From AP-15 sp963700185 (GTDB taxonomy: Bacteria; Pseudomonadota; Alphaproteobacteria; ATCC43930; CGMCC-115725), in NCBI GenBank assembly GCA_963700185.1, contig CAVOWP010000012.1:124001-188000 (forward strand): 64,000 bases of DNA, given 5' to 3'. The notes under the pieces were generated by a model, which was not told the DNA's origin, did not search any database, and saw only the letters and a list, made by a program, of their open reading frames with translations. This document shows positions 47,437 to 56,385 of the stretch, piece by piece. Position numbers and translations under genes: made by a program. Each line of letters opens with the position of its first letter. The first letter of the stretch is position 1.

Positions 47437-47513
47437 CGCCGCCACCTATATCGAGATTCCCCTAAATGGCGGGAATTTTGCGACCCGCTCTCCGGCCCGG
47501 CAGACCAAGTCGG

Positions 47514-47722
47514 CTACCAATTGAATGCGGCGGCTACGGGGTGCAGATTTCGTCGGGCGTCCGCGGTCCGCAAAACCTTCGGTGCGGCGCGAGACGCTGA
47601 CGTCAACCGGAACGCGCTCGACCAAAACAGCGAAATGCCGGCTTACAGTCGGGCACAGGTATTTTTCGGAACGTTGGCGTTGTTGCGGAAGGTATTGCCG
47701 TCGAGAAAGATGTTGTGCCCGA
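47514..47722 (-). pseudogene. C-terminal fragment of LpxR-like (DUF2219) outer-membrane protein, decayed
   Basis: After codon six of a VapC-like start the reverse strand reads GHNIFLDGNTFRNNANVPKN, which resembles the NIFLDGNTFRDSHSV region of LpxR lipid A 3'-O-deacylases. Further matching pieces appear in other frames (AGISLFWSSAFRLT, RRTEGFAD, AAAFNW then stop at 47514). Several frame jumps are needed in about 200 bases. The assignment is from memory of the family pattern. Confidence 0.5.
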
Positions 47723-47736
47723 CGTATCGATGACCA

Positions 47737-47992
47737 TTACGGGGGCAGACCGTGCTCATCATAGCCGAGGATCACGTCCACTGTGCGCGTATCGAGATCC
47801 GGCAAGGAGGCGCAGCGCTCGCCGATTTCGAGGAGCTCGGCGGCAAGGCTACGACCTCCGAGATCACGGCGGAACTCTCTGCAGGCGCTCTTCGGCGGCT
47901 TTGCGCACCGCGGTGGTGACCGTCTCACCGGTCAGCGCCGCCAGCTCGCGGACAGATTTTTCTGTGCCCGGATCCTTGATGTTGAGTGGCAT
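47737..47992 (-). pseudogene. VapB antitoxin (Rv0623-like), frameshifted, with vapC stump
   Basis: ATG 47992 reads MPLNIKDPGTEKSVRELAAL then TGETVTTAVRKAAEERLQ, the Rv0623-like VapB start. The rest is one frame over: RDLGGRSLAAELLEIGERCA then SLPDLDTRTVDVILGYDEHG, ending at TAA 47737. One extra base in the AGAGAG stretch explains the shift. The stop overlaps an ATG starting MVIDTS, the usual VapC N-terminus, after which toxin sequence is lost. Confidence 0.75.
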
Positions 47993-48399
47993 GGTGTCGC
48001 TCTACAGAATTTCTGTGACAATGAAGATAAACCGCATCAGGGGGGAGACAAGAAAGTCCTCGGAAGAGGCCTCGCCTATCGCCTCGCATAATGACGAAAC
48101 AGAAAAATGCCATAATTACATGATACCAAATCACCGCGGAGCACAACAATCTCTCGGCGGTGCCGAGGCAGGATCTGGAGTCGAAGGCAAGGTGGTAGAT
48201 TGAAGCAGGCAAATGCGGTGCGGGTCGGGGCAATACATTGGTAGCTGGCAGTAATTTTCCGGACTTGGCTGTTGTCGCTGGCTGTTCTTCGCTGTTATTT
48301 TGCCGCGTCGGTCGGCGAGAATTGAGGATTTCTGCGGGTAAAAGTGAGGCGCTGGCTGTTATTTCGCTGCATTTATCAGCGAGATCAGCGAAGCAATCG
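47993..48399. other. Intergenic stretch, no gene recognised
   Basis: About 400 bases of lower G+C between the decayed TA locus and the Sua5 gene. No convincing reading frame, tRNA or terminator is visible. Short loosely repeated motifs GCTGGCTGTT and CGCTGTTATTT / TTATTTCGCTG occur around 48270-48370. Confidence 0.5.
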
Positions 48400-49311
48400 T
48401 CACTCGAATGGCGGCATCCCGCGCGGGGCGGCGGCGCGGCGCAGGCGGTCGTTGACGGCGCGGCCGAGGCCATGCTCGGGGATCGGCATTACCGCGATCC
48501 CGGTGAAAGAGGGGCGGTCGAGCCGGCGCAGCATCGCGAAGAGATTGGCCGCCGCCTCGGCAAGGTCACCGAAGCGGCTCAGCCACAGAACCTCCGCGAA
48601 GCCGGGCGGCGCATCCGGGCCGAAGGCGAGCAAGGCCTCGCCGGGACGGGCCTCGGTTGCGCCGGCGCGCACCGGTAGCCGGGGTGCGTAATGGCTCGGC
48701 AGCATGCCCGGTGATTTCGGCAGCCCTGAACCGGGAAGAGCGATTGGCCCGAGCAGCGCGGTGAGCGCCTCGAATGTGACGGCGCCGGGGCGGAGCAGGA
48801 CAGGGGCTCCGCCGGAAAGATCGACGACGGTTGATTCGAGCCCGACCGGGGTCGGGCCATCGTCGAGGATCAGCGCGACATCGTCCCCGAGGTCTTCGGC
48901 GACATGCGTGGCCTTGGTCGGGCTGACCCGGCCCGAGCGGTTGGCCGACGGAGCGGCGATCGGACGGCCAGCCTCGCGCAGCAATGCCTGCGCGACCGGA
49001 TGGGCGGGCACCCGGATCGCCACCGTATCGAGGCCGGCGCTCGCCAACAGCGACAACCCGGCGGCGGATTGCCTGGGCAATACGAGGGTCAGCGGTCCCG
49101 GCCAGAACCGCGCGGCGGCGCCACGGGCAGGCGAATTGAAGACGGCCAGAGTCTCGGCATCGGCGAGGTCGCGAACATGCACGATCAGTGGATTGAAACG
49201 GGGCCGCCCCTTGGCTGCGAATATGGCGGCGACGGCATGCTCGTTTGTCGCATCGCCGCCGAGCCCATATACGGTCTCGGTCGGGAACGCGACGAGCCGC
49301 CCGGCGCGCAA
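48400..49311 (-). CDS. Threonylcarbamoyl-AMP synthase (Sua5/YrdC)
   Basis: At least 303 residues. The N-terminal YrdC domain has GRLVAFPTETVYGLGGDA, KGRPRFNPLIVHV, FWPGPLTLVLPR and PIAAPSANRSGRVSPT; the C-terminal ~110 residues with SPGMLPSHYAPRLPV form the Sua5 domain. It makes threonylcarbamoyl-adenylate for the t6A37 tRNA modification. The listed start is TTG 49311; homologues begin ~15-20 residues earlier and the frame is open to 49383, where CTG 49368 after CAGGAG is possible. Confidence 0.92.
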   Translation of the reverse strand: MRAGRLVAFPTETVYGLGGDATNEHAVAAIFAAKGRPRFNPLIVHVRDLADAETLAVFNSPARGAAARFWPGPLTLVLPRQSAAGLSLLASAGLDTVAIRVPAHPVAQALLREAGRPIAAPSANRSGRVSPTKATHVAEDLGDDVALILDDGPTPVGLESTVVDLSGGAPVLLRPGAVTFEALTALLGPIALPGSGLPKSPGMLPSHYAPRLPVRAGATEARPGEALLAFGPDAPPGFAEVLWLSRFGDLAEAAANLFAMLRRLDRPSFTGIAVMPIPEHGLGRAVNDRLRRAAAPRGMPPFE

Positions 49312-49469
49312 TAGTGCAGCGGCGCGGGCGATCGCCGCCGCACCGGCAGGGGCAATGTCAGCGATCAGCCGCGGCTCCTGTCACTTGCTGGAGAAAAGTA
49401 TTCGCCAACGACATTCGGGGTATTTAAAACAAAACAGCATAGTCAAATGCTCCGGGGAGGAGATGCATC

Positions 49470-49937
49470 ATGAGCGAAAGAGCTGCAATACCGTTCGGTG
49501 TCCACCGGCCCGGGTGGATCGATGAATTCAACGCTTTCATCATGCGCGGCAATGTGGTCGATCTGGCGGTCGGCATCATTATCGGGGTCGCCTTCACCGC
49601 CGTCGTCAACAGTTTGGTGAAAGATATTTTTACCCCGCTCATCGGTCTCCTCGTCGGCGGTATCGACTTCACCAACATCTTTGTCACGTTGAAGGGCCCG
49701 TCGGAGCCGACCCTCGCCGACGCGCAGAAGGCGGGCGCCGTCACCTTGAACTTCGGCGTCTTCCTCAACGCCGTGATTCAGTTCCTGATCGTCAGCTTTG
49801 CGGTGTTCTGGCTGATCAAGGCGCTGACCCGGTTGCACGTACGTCAGGAGCCAGCGGCTGCGGCGCCCCCGCGGAGCGAGCTGCTGCTCGAAGAGATCCG
49901 CGACCTCCTCGCCGCCCGCGCGGAGCCCAGGCCTTAG
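49470..49937 (+). CDS. mscL: Large-conductance mechanosensitive channel MscL
   Basis: A 155-residue protein: FNAFIMRGNVVDLAVGIIIG with first transmembrane helix, ILIGLL-like second part LIGLLVGGIDFTNI, then NFGVFLNAVIQFLIVSFAVF as second helix, and a charged C-terminal helix ELLLEEIRDLLAAR. It opens under membrane tension to release solutes. A strong GGGGAGGAG site precedes ATG 49470. Confidence 0.95.
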   Translation: MSERAAIPFGVHRPGWIDEFNAFIMRGNVVDLAVGIIIGVAFTAVVNSLVKDIFTPLIGLLVGGIDFTNIFVTLKGPSEPTLADAQKAGAVTLNFGVFLNAVIQFLIVSFAVFWLIKALTRLHVRQEPAAAAPPRSELLLEEIRDLLAARAEPRP

Positions 49938-49944
49938 GCTTCGT

Positions 49945-51108
49945 CTACTCGGCCGCAGCCGGTCGCCGGGCGGCGTGCCGGTCGATCTCGGCCTGGATCG
50001 CCGCGCCGGCCTTGCCGGTGAAGTCTTCGTGGTGGCTCGTCGCGTAATCGTAGCTGCCGCGCAGCAATTCCCGGCTCTTTTGGAAATGCGGGTGGACAAA
50101 TCGAGCCATCAGCTCGTAGTGCCTTTTGGTCGGCTCCCAATCGGCCCAGTTGTGCGCCAATTCGCACAGAACGCCGAACCCGCCCGAGCCCTCCATCAGC
50201 CGCTCGACATAGGCGATCGCATCGTCGGGGCTGCCGATGCACCCGGTGCCGGTCTCGACCAGCCACTCATAGGGGTCGGGGACATCCGGCGGAATGATCG
50301 GAAAAGTCGCGACGTCACGGAAGTAATTGGCGAACGCCTGCACGCCGAACTGGACGTTCTTGCGAGCCTGCTCGCGGGTCTCGGCAATGTGGAACATGCC
50401 GACGACCCGCCAGTTCTTGCGGTCGGGAACGTGACCATTGGCGCGTGCAGTCTCCTCGTAGATACCCCAGTTCCTGGTGTGCGCCTCCATCGCCATCGGG
50501 CTGGTGCCGCCGATCGAGAGCATCCCGACACCGTATTGGCCGGAGAGCAGCGACCCCGAGGGCGAGCGCGCCGCGGCCACCGCCAGTTCCATCGTCGGAC
50601 GCGTATAGGGGCGCAATTGCAATTGCGCCTCGGTCAAGTTGAACCAGTCGGTCTTTTTGTTCACGGTTTCGCCGTTGAGCAGCCGAACGATGACGTCGAA
50701 CGACTCGTTCATCATCCGGCGTTGGGCGCCGGGATCGATGCCGATCTTCAGCGCGTCGTGGACGAGGGCGCCGGGGCCGACCCCGAACATCGCCCGGCCG
50801 CGCGTCATATGGTCGAGCTGCACCATGCGGTCGGCGAGCATGAACGGGTTGTGGTAGGGCAGCGACACGACGCCGGTGCCGAGCCTGATGTGGCGGGTGC
50901 GCTGCGCCGCCGCGGCAATGAACATCTCCGGGCAAGCGATCAGCTCGAAGCCGCCGGAATGATGCTCGCCGATCCACGCCTCATGATAATTAAGCCGGTC
51001 GAGATGCTCGAGCAATTCGAGGTCGCGCTCGATCGACAAGGTCGGGTTCTCGTCGTGGTTGTGAAACGGCGCTAGGAAAATGCCGCTGCGCAGATAGAGA
51101 TCGTCCAT
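49945..51108 (-). CDS. LLM-class flavin-dependent monooxygenase
   Basis: A 387-residue bacterial luciferase-fold protein: FLAPFHNHDENPTLSIERDL, LNYHEAWIGEHHSGGFELIA, RLGTGVVSLPYHNPFMLADR and GRAMFGVGPGALVHDA. It resembles limonene/alkanal-type monooxygenases that need reduced FMN from a separate reductase. It is divergent from the Rieske oxygenase genes, with a 48-bp palindrome between them. Substrate unknown. Confidence 0.9.
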   Translation of the reverse strand: MDDLYLRSGIFLAPFHNHDENPTLSIERDLELLEHLDRLNYHEAWIGEHHSGGFELIACPEMFIAAAAQRTRHIRLGTGVVSLPYHNPFMLADRMVQLDHMTRGRAMFGVGPGALVHDALKIGIDPGAQRRMMNESFDVIVRLLNGETVNKKTDWFNLTEAQLQLRPYTRPTMELAVAAARSPSGSLLSGQYGVGMLSIGGTSPMAMEAHTRNWGIYEETARANGHVPDRKNWRVVGMFHIAETREQARKNVQFGVQAFANYFRDVATFPIIPPDVPDPYEWLVETGTGCIGSPDDAIAYVERLMEGSGGFGVLCELAHNWADWEPTKRHYELMARFVHPHFQKSRELLRGSYDYATSHHEDFTGKAGAAIQAEIDRHAARRPAAAE

Positions 51109-51130
51109 GCCGAGTTCCTCCGGCAGAATG

Positions 51131-51178
51131 CCCCCACCCTAACCCTCCCCCGCATGCGGGGGAGGGTTAGGGTGGGGG
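51131..51178. repeat. Perfect 48-bp GC-rich palindrome
   Basis: Both strands read identically over 48 bases: arms begin CCCCCACCCTAACCCTCCCC and meet at CGCATGCG (centre 51154/51155). It is the longest and most symmetric copy of the element at 2446, 36568 and 39471. It lies between the divergent LLM monooxygenase and Rieske genes. Confidence 0.97.
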
Positions 51179-51275
51179 CTGATCGTCTGCCATCGCCCTA
51201 TTTCCCGCAAGCGAATTTCCCCCTTCTCCGGGTTCCTGCTATCATGGCTGCCATTACCGTGAGGAGGAGGCAAAC

Positions 51276-52520
51276 ATGTCAGAGCTCGGCGCCGACGCGA
51301 TGCGGGGGGTTCCCTGGCCCTCGAATGGCCTGACCGAGATCCCGTTCCGCCTCTACACCGATCCCGGCCAATACCGGCTCGAACAGGAGCGGATTTTCAA
51401 GGGTCCGACCTGGAATTTTCTGTGTCTGACCTCCGAGATCGCGAACGCGGGGGATTACATTGCCGCGACAATCGGCGAGACCGCGGTCATCGTGACGCGT
51501 GACGGCGGCGGCGAAATCAACGCCTTTGTCAACCGCTGCGCGCATCGCGGGAACCTGCTGTGCCTCGAGCGGCGCGGCAGCGTCAAAGAGATCAGCTGCA
51601 TCTATCACGGCTGGACCTATGACCTGACCGGGAAACTGACCGGCGTCGCATTCGAGCGCGGGGTCAAGCGGCAAGGCGGCATGCCGCCGGAGTTTCGCAA
51701 GGACGAGCACAATCTACAGCGGCTGCGGGTCGCCGAGTTCGCCGGTCTGGTGTTCGGGTCGTTCCGCGACGACACCCCCGATCTCGAAACCTATCTCGGG
51801 CCGAAAATCTCCGCCGGCATCAGCCGAGTGCTGAACCGGCCCGCCCGTATTCTCGGCCGCAGCACGCAGGTATTGCCGAACAACTGGAAACTTTATGCCG
51901 AAAACGTCAAGGACACCTACCACGCCAGCATCTTGCATCTGTTTCTGACGACCTTCCGGATCAACCGCCTGAGCCAGGAAGGCGGGATCGTCATGGACGA
52001 CAGCGGGGCGCATCACTTCAGCTATTCGAAACTCGACTACGCGCAGGAAGACGCCGATTACAAAGAGGCGGCGTTGCGGTCGGACAGCGGCTTCGGCCTC
52101 AAGGACAGCTCGGTCATCGAATCGGTCGACGAATATGGCGACGGGATCTCGGTGCAGATCCTGACCGTCTTCCCGAGCATGGTGTTGCAGCAGATCCGCA
52201 ACACGATTGCGGTTCGCGTCATCCGCCCGCGCGGGCTCGAAAAGACCGAGCTCGAATGGATCCATCTGGGCTTCGAGGACGACGACGAGACGATGACCGA
52301 ACGCCGCCTCAGGCAAGGCAATCTGGTTGGAGCCGCCGGCTATATCTCGATGGAGGATGGCTGCATCGGCGGGCTTGTCCAGCGCGGGATACGCTACAAC
52401 GACGAGGACACCGGGGTTGTGATGATGGGCGGGTACGACGCCGAGCCGCAGCCCTTCCGCGCGAGCGAAGCGGCGATCCGCGGCTTCTGGAAGGAGTACC
52501 GCGCCCTGACCGGCAGCTGA
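51276..52520 (+). CDS. Rieske non-heme iron oxygenase, large (alpha) subunit
   Basis: A 414-residue protein. The Rieske cluster is CAHRGNLLC with CIYHGWTYD; the mononuclear iron site is NVKDTYHASILHLF (two His) with a C-terminal Asp expected in the IHLGFEDDDE region. Overall layout resembles anthranilate/salicylate-type dioxygenase alpha subunits. The small subunit gene follows after ~170 bases with a repeat between; no ferredoxin or reductase gene is adjacent. GAGGAGGAGG precedes ATG 51276. Confidence 0.9.
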   Translation: MSELGADAMRGVPWPSNGLTEIPFRLYTDPGQYRLEQERIFKGPTWNFLCLTSEIANAGDYIAATIGETAVIVTRDGGGEINAFVNRCAHRGNLLCLERRGSVKEISCIYHGWTYDLTGKLTGVAFERGVKRQGGMPPEFRKDEHNLQRLRVAEFAGLVFGSFRDDTPDLETYLGPKISAGISRVLNRPARILGRSTQVLPNNWKLYAENVKDTYHASILHLFLTTFRINRLSQEGGIVMDDSGAHHFSYSKLDYAQEDADYKEAALRSDSGFGLKDSSVIESVDEYGDGISVQILTVFPSMVLQQIRNTIAVRVIRPRGLEKTELEWIHLGFEDDDETMTERRLRQGNLVGAAGYISMEDGCIGGLVQRGIRYNDEDTGVVMMGGYDAEPQPFRASEAAIRGFWKEYRALTGS

Positions 52521-52548
52521 CGCTCAGATGGCGGCAATCCATCTGACC

Positions 52549-52671
52549 GTCATTCCGGGGCGCGGCCTCCGGCCGCGAGCCTGGAACCCAAGAACACGGG
52601 CCCACGACAGTTTCGGCAAAGCTCGTGTTCATGGTTTCCGGGCCTGCCCCTTCGGGGCATCCCGGAATGAC
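52549..52671. repeat. Repeat element with 11-bp terminal inverted repeats
   Basis: GTCATTCCGGG (52549-52559) and CCCGGAATGAC (52661-52671) bracket inner palindromes (CGCGGCCTCCGGCCGCG; TGCCCCTTCGGGGCA). It sits inside the alpha-beta intergenic gap and may temper expression of the beta gene. Confidence 0.8.
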
Positions 52672-52693
52672 TATCCGGTTAGGGGAGCGCGCG

Positions 52694-53167
52694 ATGGATG
52701 AGGTCGCCGTCCGGCTCGGCGTTCAGGAGCTGATCGCCGCCTATGTAGACTGCATCGACGAGGACCGGCTCGAAGACTGGCCTGATTTTTTTGTCGAGCA
52801 GTGCCGCTACGTGATCACCAGCCGCGCCAGTCACGAGGCCGGGTTGCCGCACGGCGTCGTCTATGCGGCGTCGCGCGGCATGCTGATCGACCGAGTGACC
52901 GCACTGCGTCAGGCGAATATTTTCGAACCGCACCGCTACCGCCACATCGTCGGCCCCGTTCGCATCGAGCAGATCGACGCGACAGTGGCGCAGGTGCGAT
53001 CCAACTTTATTGCCGTGCGGATCATGCACGACGGCGAGATGGCGCTCTTCGCCGCCGGCCGCTATCTCGACCGCGTCGACCTGACGAGCCAGCCCTACCG
53101 CTTCATCGAGCGCCTCGTCGTCCTCGACAGCCAGAAGATCGACACATTGCTGGTAATCCCACTGTAA
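52694..53167 (+). CDS. Aromatic-ring-hydroxylating dioxygenase beta subunit
   Basis: A 157-residue SnoaL/NTF2-fold protein: LGVQELIAAYVDCIDEDRLE, DWPDFFVEQCRYVITSRASH, and ending with DSQKIDTLLVIPL. It is the structural partner of the alpha subunit upstream. The ATG at 52694 follows GGGGAG with normal spacing; the frame is open upstream through the repeat. A second, damaged copy of this gene lies at 55121-55513. Confidence 0.9.
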   Translation: MDEVAVRLGVQELIAAYVDCIDEDRLEDWPDFFVEQCRYVITSRASHEAGLPHGVVYAASRGMLIDRVTALRQANIFEPHRYRHIVGPVRIEQIDATVAQVRSNFIAVRIMHDGEMALFAAGRYLDRVDLTSQPYRFIERLVVLDSQKIDTLLVIPL

Positions 53168-53577
53168 GGGCGTTCGGCTAAGCACTGCTTTGCAACATAG
53201 CGCGCCAGGCGAATGGGCAACAAACGCTTTAGCGCAGAGACCCCCTCCTTTCCTTGAGAAGCAGAGCTTCTCGGGCGCGCTTTATGCGCCTCGCCGGTGA
53301 TGGGCAGCTGGCTGACGAGCGCCTGACGGTCTCTACGATCTGATCTCGTGTCATCTAAAAAGATGATAAAATCCCACCGCTTCACTCTTTTTTCAAAAAA
53401 ATTCCGACGCGATCCGGCGCCGAGCGGGCCTTGCCGAGCGGGCCCGAGTTAGACCGCGAGCCTCTCGCGCACAAGCCGGCCGTCCTTGCCGTTTAGAGCG
53501 CTCCGCCGCCCTTTCAGATCAACGAGTTAGGATCGGTATTTTTGCGCCGGAAAGTAGCCAGCAATCACTGGCACAGA
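53168..53577. other. Intergenic region with two hairpins, no gene recognised
   Basis: GAGAAGC-AGA-GCTTCTC (53256-53272) and TCATCT-AAAA-AGATGA (near 53352-53367) are perfect short hairpins, the second followed by A/T-rich runs. They may terminate the dioxygenase transcript and the oppositely directed gene at 53578. No convincing coding frame is present. Confidence 0.5.
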
Positions 53578-55029
53578 TTACCGCGGCGATATCAGCTGCA
53601 CAGTCGCTTTTCTCGCCGTTACGCCACCGTCGCGCCGCGTGAAGAAAGCAGTGATGGTTGCCGAATCATCGGTGCCCTCGGTGATTGGGGCCGCCGGTAT
53701 CGGCAAACTGTCTTGCCTATGTTGCGAAACCTCCACCAGCGTGCTTTGCGCTAACCCCGGGCCGGATGCCATTGGGAAGCGCGACGGATTGCTGCTGGAA
53801 ACGATCACCGATTCGAAGTCCTGGACAATAGGTCCGGTGAACCTTAACTGGTAGTCCCATACTATTCCCAGGTTGGTGGCGGTATAGAGAGGCCCAAAAA
53901 ACCCGTCCTTCCCCACTGATATCGATTCCAAATCCGGATTCGTATCGCGCACCAGGACATTGGCTTGGTATGCAATCTTGTTGAGAACGGCGTGAGCACC
54001 AATCACGCCCGCATCGATGATCAGGTAGAGTTCTTTCTCCGGGAGAACGCTTCCGTCTGACGGTGGACCAATGGAGTTCCCATCGGTCGAGCCCACTATC
54101 GTCTGGGCGGAATCCACGCCAAAGCTTGAGTCTTCGTCGTCCTCGCCATGAATACTGGCGACTGCAGCCACCGTAGCCGATCCGACAAACTGCACGGAGT
54201 CCGGCATTGTGAAATTTAGTCTAACTCTTACGACACCTCTTGTCGGCTCACCATCACCGTCGGCCGGAATGCCGCAAATGGCCGTTCCTGTGAAGATAAT
54301 CAAGCGGTTCGCGCGCTCGTTTGTTACTGGGAGAGGAAAGCTCTGTACACCGTCTTCAATGGCGATATTCAGAGTCTTTGGGGAGGCGATCTGGTCTTCC
54401 CGGCTCGTGCTCAAGTCACGAACAAAATCCTTGTTATGCATAATGGGGTCCTGGGGCCTCGAAGTAGTAGACAGAGGTGGGTGATCGAGCACCACGTTTG
54501 CCTGATAGGCCATACGATTCATTTGCGAAGGTCCATTGGAGCTTCTCTCGGCGGCCGCATCCGATAGGAACCACAGATCGGGATCGAGCATTTTGCCATC
54601 TTCGACCGGTCGCGTAAACTGAACATCGCCATTAGACACCGACGCGCCAAAGGTGTCCGTCGTGGTCAAGAACAAATCAGCATGAGCGGCAAAGGCTCCG
54701 CCGCCCTTGAATTGGCTGGGCTGCAGTTTGGGAGGGCCGCGAAGTTGAAGCATCACTGTCCTGGGGGTGTTGTTCCCAACTCCATCCAGCTCGGAATAGA
54801 GGCTGCTTTCGTTGCGTGGATCTTCCCCATTGGTCGGGTCATCAATAAGCAGGTCTTGGCCGAACTGAATTTGCCCGGCATGGATGATGAGCGTATCTCC
54901 GCCACCCGAACCGGTGCCTTTCTCCAAACTCGCGCCTGGAATAATACGCAAGGCGCGTGGGCTGGCAACGTTCAGACCACGAGACTCCGCAACATCGCGG
55001 ACTAGCGGACGATTTTGAAAATCACTCAA
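53578..55029 (-). CDS. Hypothetical protein with internal repeats, unknown family
   Basis: A 483-residue acidic protein without signal peptide or membrane segments that I can see. It appears built from repeated beta-rich modules: MNRMAYQANVVLDHP (~170) and LNKIAYQANVLVRDTNP (~350) are alike, each preceded by a DLWFLSDA / ELYLIIDAG strand; a third partial unit may start near GIVWDYQLRFTGPIV. The N-terminus includes LRIIPGASLEKGTGSGGGDT, and TLIIHAGQIQFG follows. G+C is clearly lower than the neighbours. It lies inside a segment bounded by two dioxygenase beta-subunit copies. I do not recognise the family. Confidence 0.65.
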   Translation of the reverse strand: MSDFQNRPLVRDVAESRGLNVASPRALRIIPGASLEKGTGSGGGDTLIIHAGQIQFGQDLLIDDPTNGEDPRNESSLYSELDGVGNNTPRTVMLQLRGPPKLQPSQFKGGGAFAAHADLFLTTTDTFGASVSNGDVQFTRPVEDGKMLDPDLWFLSDAAAERSSNGPSQMNRMAYQANVVLDHPPLSTTSRPQDPIMHNKDFVRDLSTSREDQIASPKTLNIAIEDGVQSFPLPVTNERANRLIIFTGTAICGIPADGDGEPTRGVVRVRLNFTMPDSVQFVGSATVAAVASIHGEDDEDSSFGVDSAQTIVGSTDGNSIGPPSDGSVLPEKELYLIIDAGVIGAHAVLNKIAYQANVLVRDTNPDLESISVGKDGFFGPLYTATNLGIVWDYQLRFTGPIVQDFESVIVSSSNPSRFPMASGPGLAQSTLVEVSQHRQDSLPIPAAPITEGTDDSATITAFFTRRDGGVTARKATVQLISPR

Positions 55030-55120
55030 GATGGGACTCCACTCCTGCCAAGGCGAATCGACATTCGATCTGGCTGGCTCAAATGTAGCACTTTCGATCG
55101 CACGAATCGAGTACGTGCGT

Positions 55121-55513
55121 GTAATGGCCCGATTTCTTTGTCGAGCAGTGCGTTATCTGATCACCAGCCGCGCCAGCCACGAGGCCGGCCTGCGCCACGG
55201 CATCGTCTACGCCGCATCGCGCGGCATGCTGGTCGATCGGATCACCGCGCTGCGCCAGGCCAACATCTTCGAACCGCACCGCTACCGCCACATCGTCGGC
55301 CCTATTCGTGTAGAGCAGGTCGACGCCACAGTGGCCCAGGTGCGATCCAATTTTATCGCAGTGCGAATTATGCACGACGGCGAGATGGCGATGTTCGCTG
55401 CCGGCCGCTATCTCGACCGCATCGCTCTGACGAGCCAGCCATACCGCTTCATCGAACGCCTCGTCGTCCTCGACAGCCAGAAGATCGACACATTGCTGGT
55501 AATCCCGCTCTAA
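55121..55513 (+). pseudogene. Partial, frameshifted second copy of dioxygenase beta subunit
   Basis: From WPDFFVEQC onward it parallels residues ~29-157 of the gene at 52694, ending DSQKIDTLLVIPL then TAA. One base is missing at GTGCGTTATC (the intact copy has TGCCGCTAC), so the frame changes at 55150. The first ~28 codons are gone. Many silent differences exist between the copies, so it is a paralogue remnant and not a fresh duplication. Confidence 0.88.
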
Positions 55514-56385
55514 TCCAGGATCACATCGCCAGATCCGACTCGCTCGACGATTTGAAAAGCTATGCCTCTTCTCGCACTCTGGGAGTCGAATCCGACTACA
55601 ATCGGCCAGTTCACTGTCTAGCAGTTGTGGCAGCGGCGGGTTCCGGCGATCTCCGTGATAATTCGGATTGCGCCCAAGAACTTCGGGAATACTTATCCCA
55701 GGTAACTAGCCAAAAGTTGGCCGAATATATAGACCGGTGCCTCTCCGCTCACTTTTCCAAATCCGGCGGCGTCTTACAAGACCTCATGAACGAGCTCGGC
55801 CGCCGCCTTGACTACAAAGTAACAAACGGCCGTTATCAAGGGACCACGAACTCGATTGGCTTTGACGGGATTTGGGTATCGCCCGAAGGACAGACGCTCA
55901 TAGTAGAAGTGAAAACTACTGACGCCTATCGCATTTCACTCGATACGATTACGAGATACCGAGATAAGCTTCTGGAAGCCGGACAGATCGCTCCTCCGTC
56001 CTCCAGCCTGATCGTTGTTGGAAGAGAAGACACTGGGGAGCTTGAAGCGCAGATACGTGGCTCTCGACACGCCTGGGATATGCGGCTGATTAGCGCCGAC
56101 GCTCTGATCAAGTTGGTCCAGTTGAAGGAAAATGCCGAGGGACCGGAAACCGGCCGAAAAATCCGAAGTCTGCTCGTTCCCCGCGAGTACACGAGACTGG
56201 ACGAGATGGTCGACGTCATGTTCACGACGGCGAAGGATGTCGAGCGCGTCATCGAGGCCGTTGATTCGGAACAGGGGCAGGCCACCGAGGTTGATGATGC
56301 TCCCGAAGAAGTCAAAGGGGCATGGGAGTTTACGGATAGTAAAATCCTCCAGGCTAAGCCGAAGTTTTTGCTTCTGAGGGCATAG
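55510..56385 (+). CDS. PD-(D/E)XK-type nuclease-like protein, 5' end truncated
   Basis: About 290 residues directly after the beta-subunit remnant: IARSDSLDDLKSYASSRTLG, ECA-like DCAQELREYLSQVTSQKLAEY, then NSIGFDGIWVSPEGQTLIVE followed by VKTTDAYRIS. The Asp...Glu-x-Lys arrangement is a restriction-endonuclease-like catalytic core. A later VVGREDTGELEAQIRGSRHA may be a conserved structural part. The true start seems lost at the junction near 55513; TTG 55552 is the first usable in-frame start. Likely a restriction or defence nuclease; function is inferred. Confidence 0.65.
   Translation, partial: LIQDHIARSDSLDDLKSYASSRTLGVESDYNRPVHCLAVVAAAGSGDLRDNSDCAQELREYLSQVTSQKLAEYIDRCLSAHFSKSGGVLQDLMNELGRRLDYKVTNGRYQGTTNSIGFDGIWVSPEGQTLIVEVKTTDAYRISLDTITRYRDKLLEAGQIAPPSSSLIVVGREDTGELEAQIRGSRHAWDMRLISADALIKLVQLKENAEGPETGRKIRSLLVPREYTRLDEMVDVMFTTAKDVERVIEAVDSEQGQATEVDDAPEEVKGAWEFTDSKILQAKPKFLLLRA

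Noticed and set aside
55015..55509. Nuclease gene extended upstream through the beta-subunit remnant
   Set aside because: The upstream frame is out-of-frame beta-subunit DNA (Arg/Pro-rich shadow), so it is not a genuine fusion protein.
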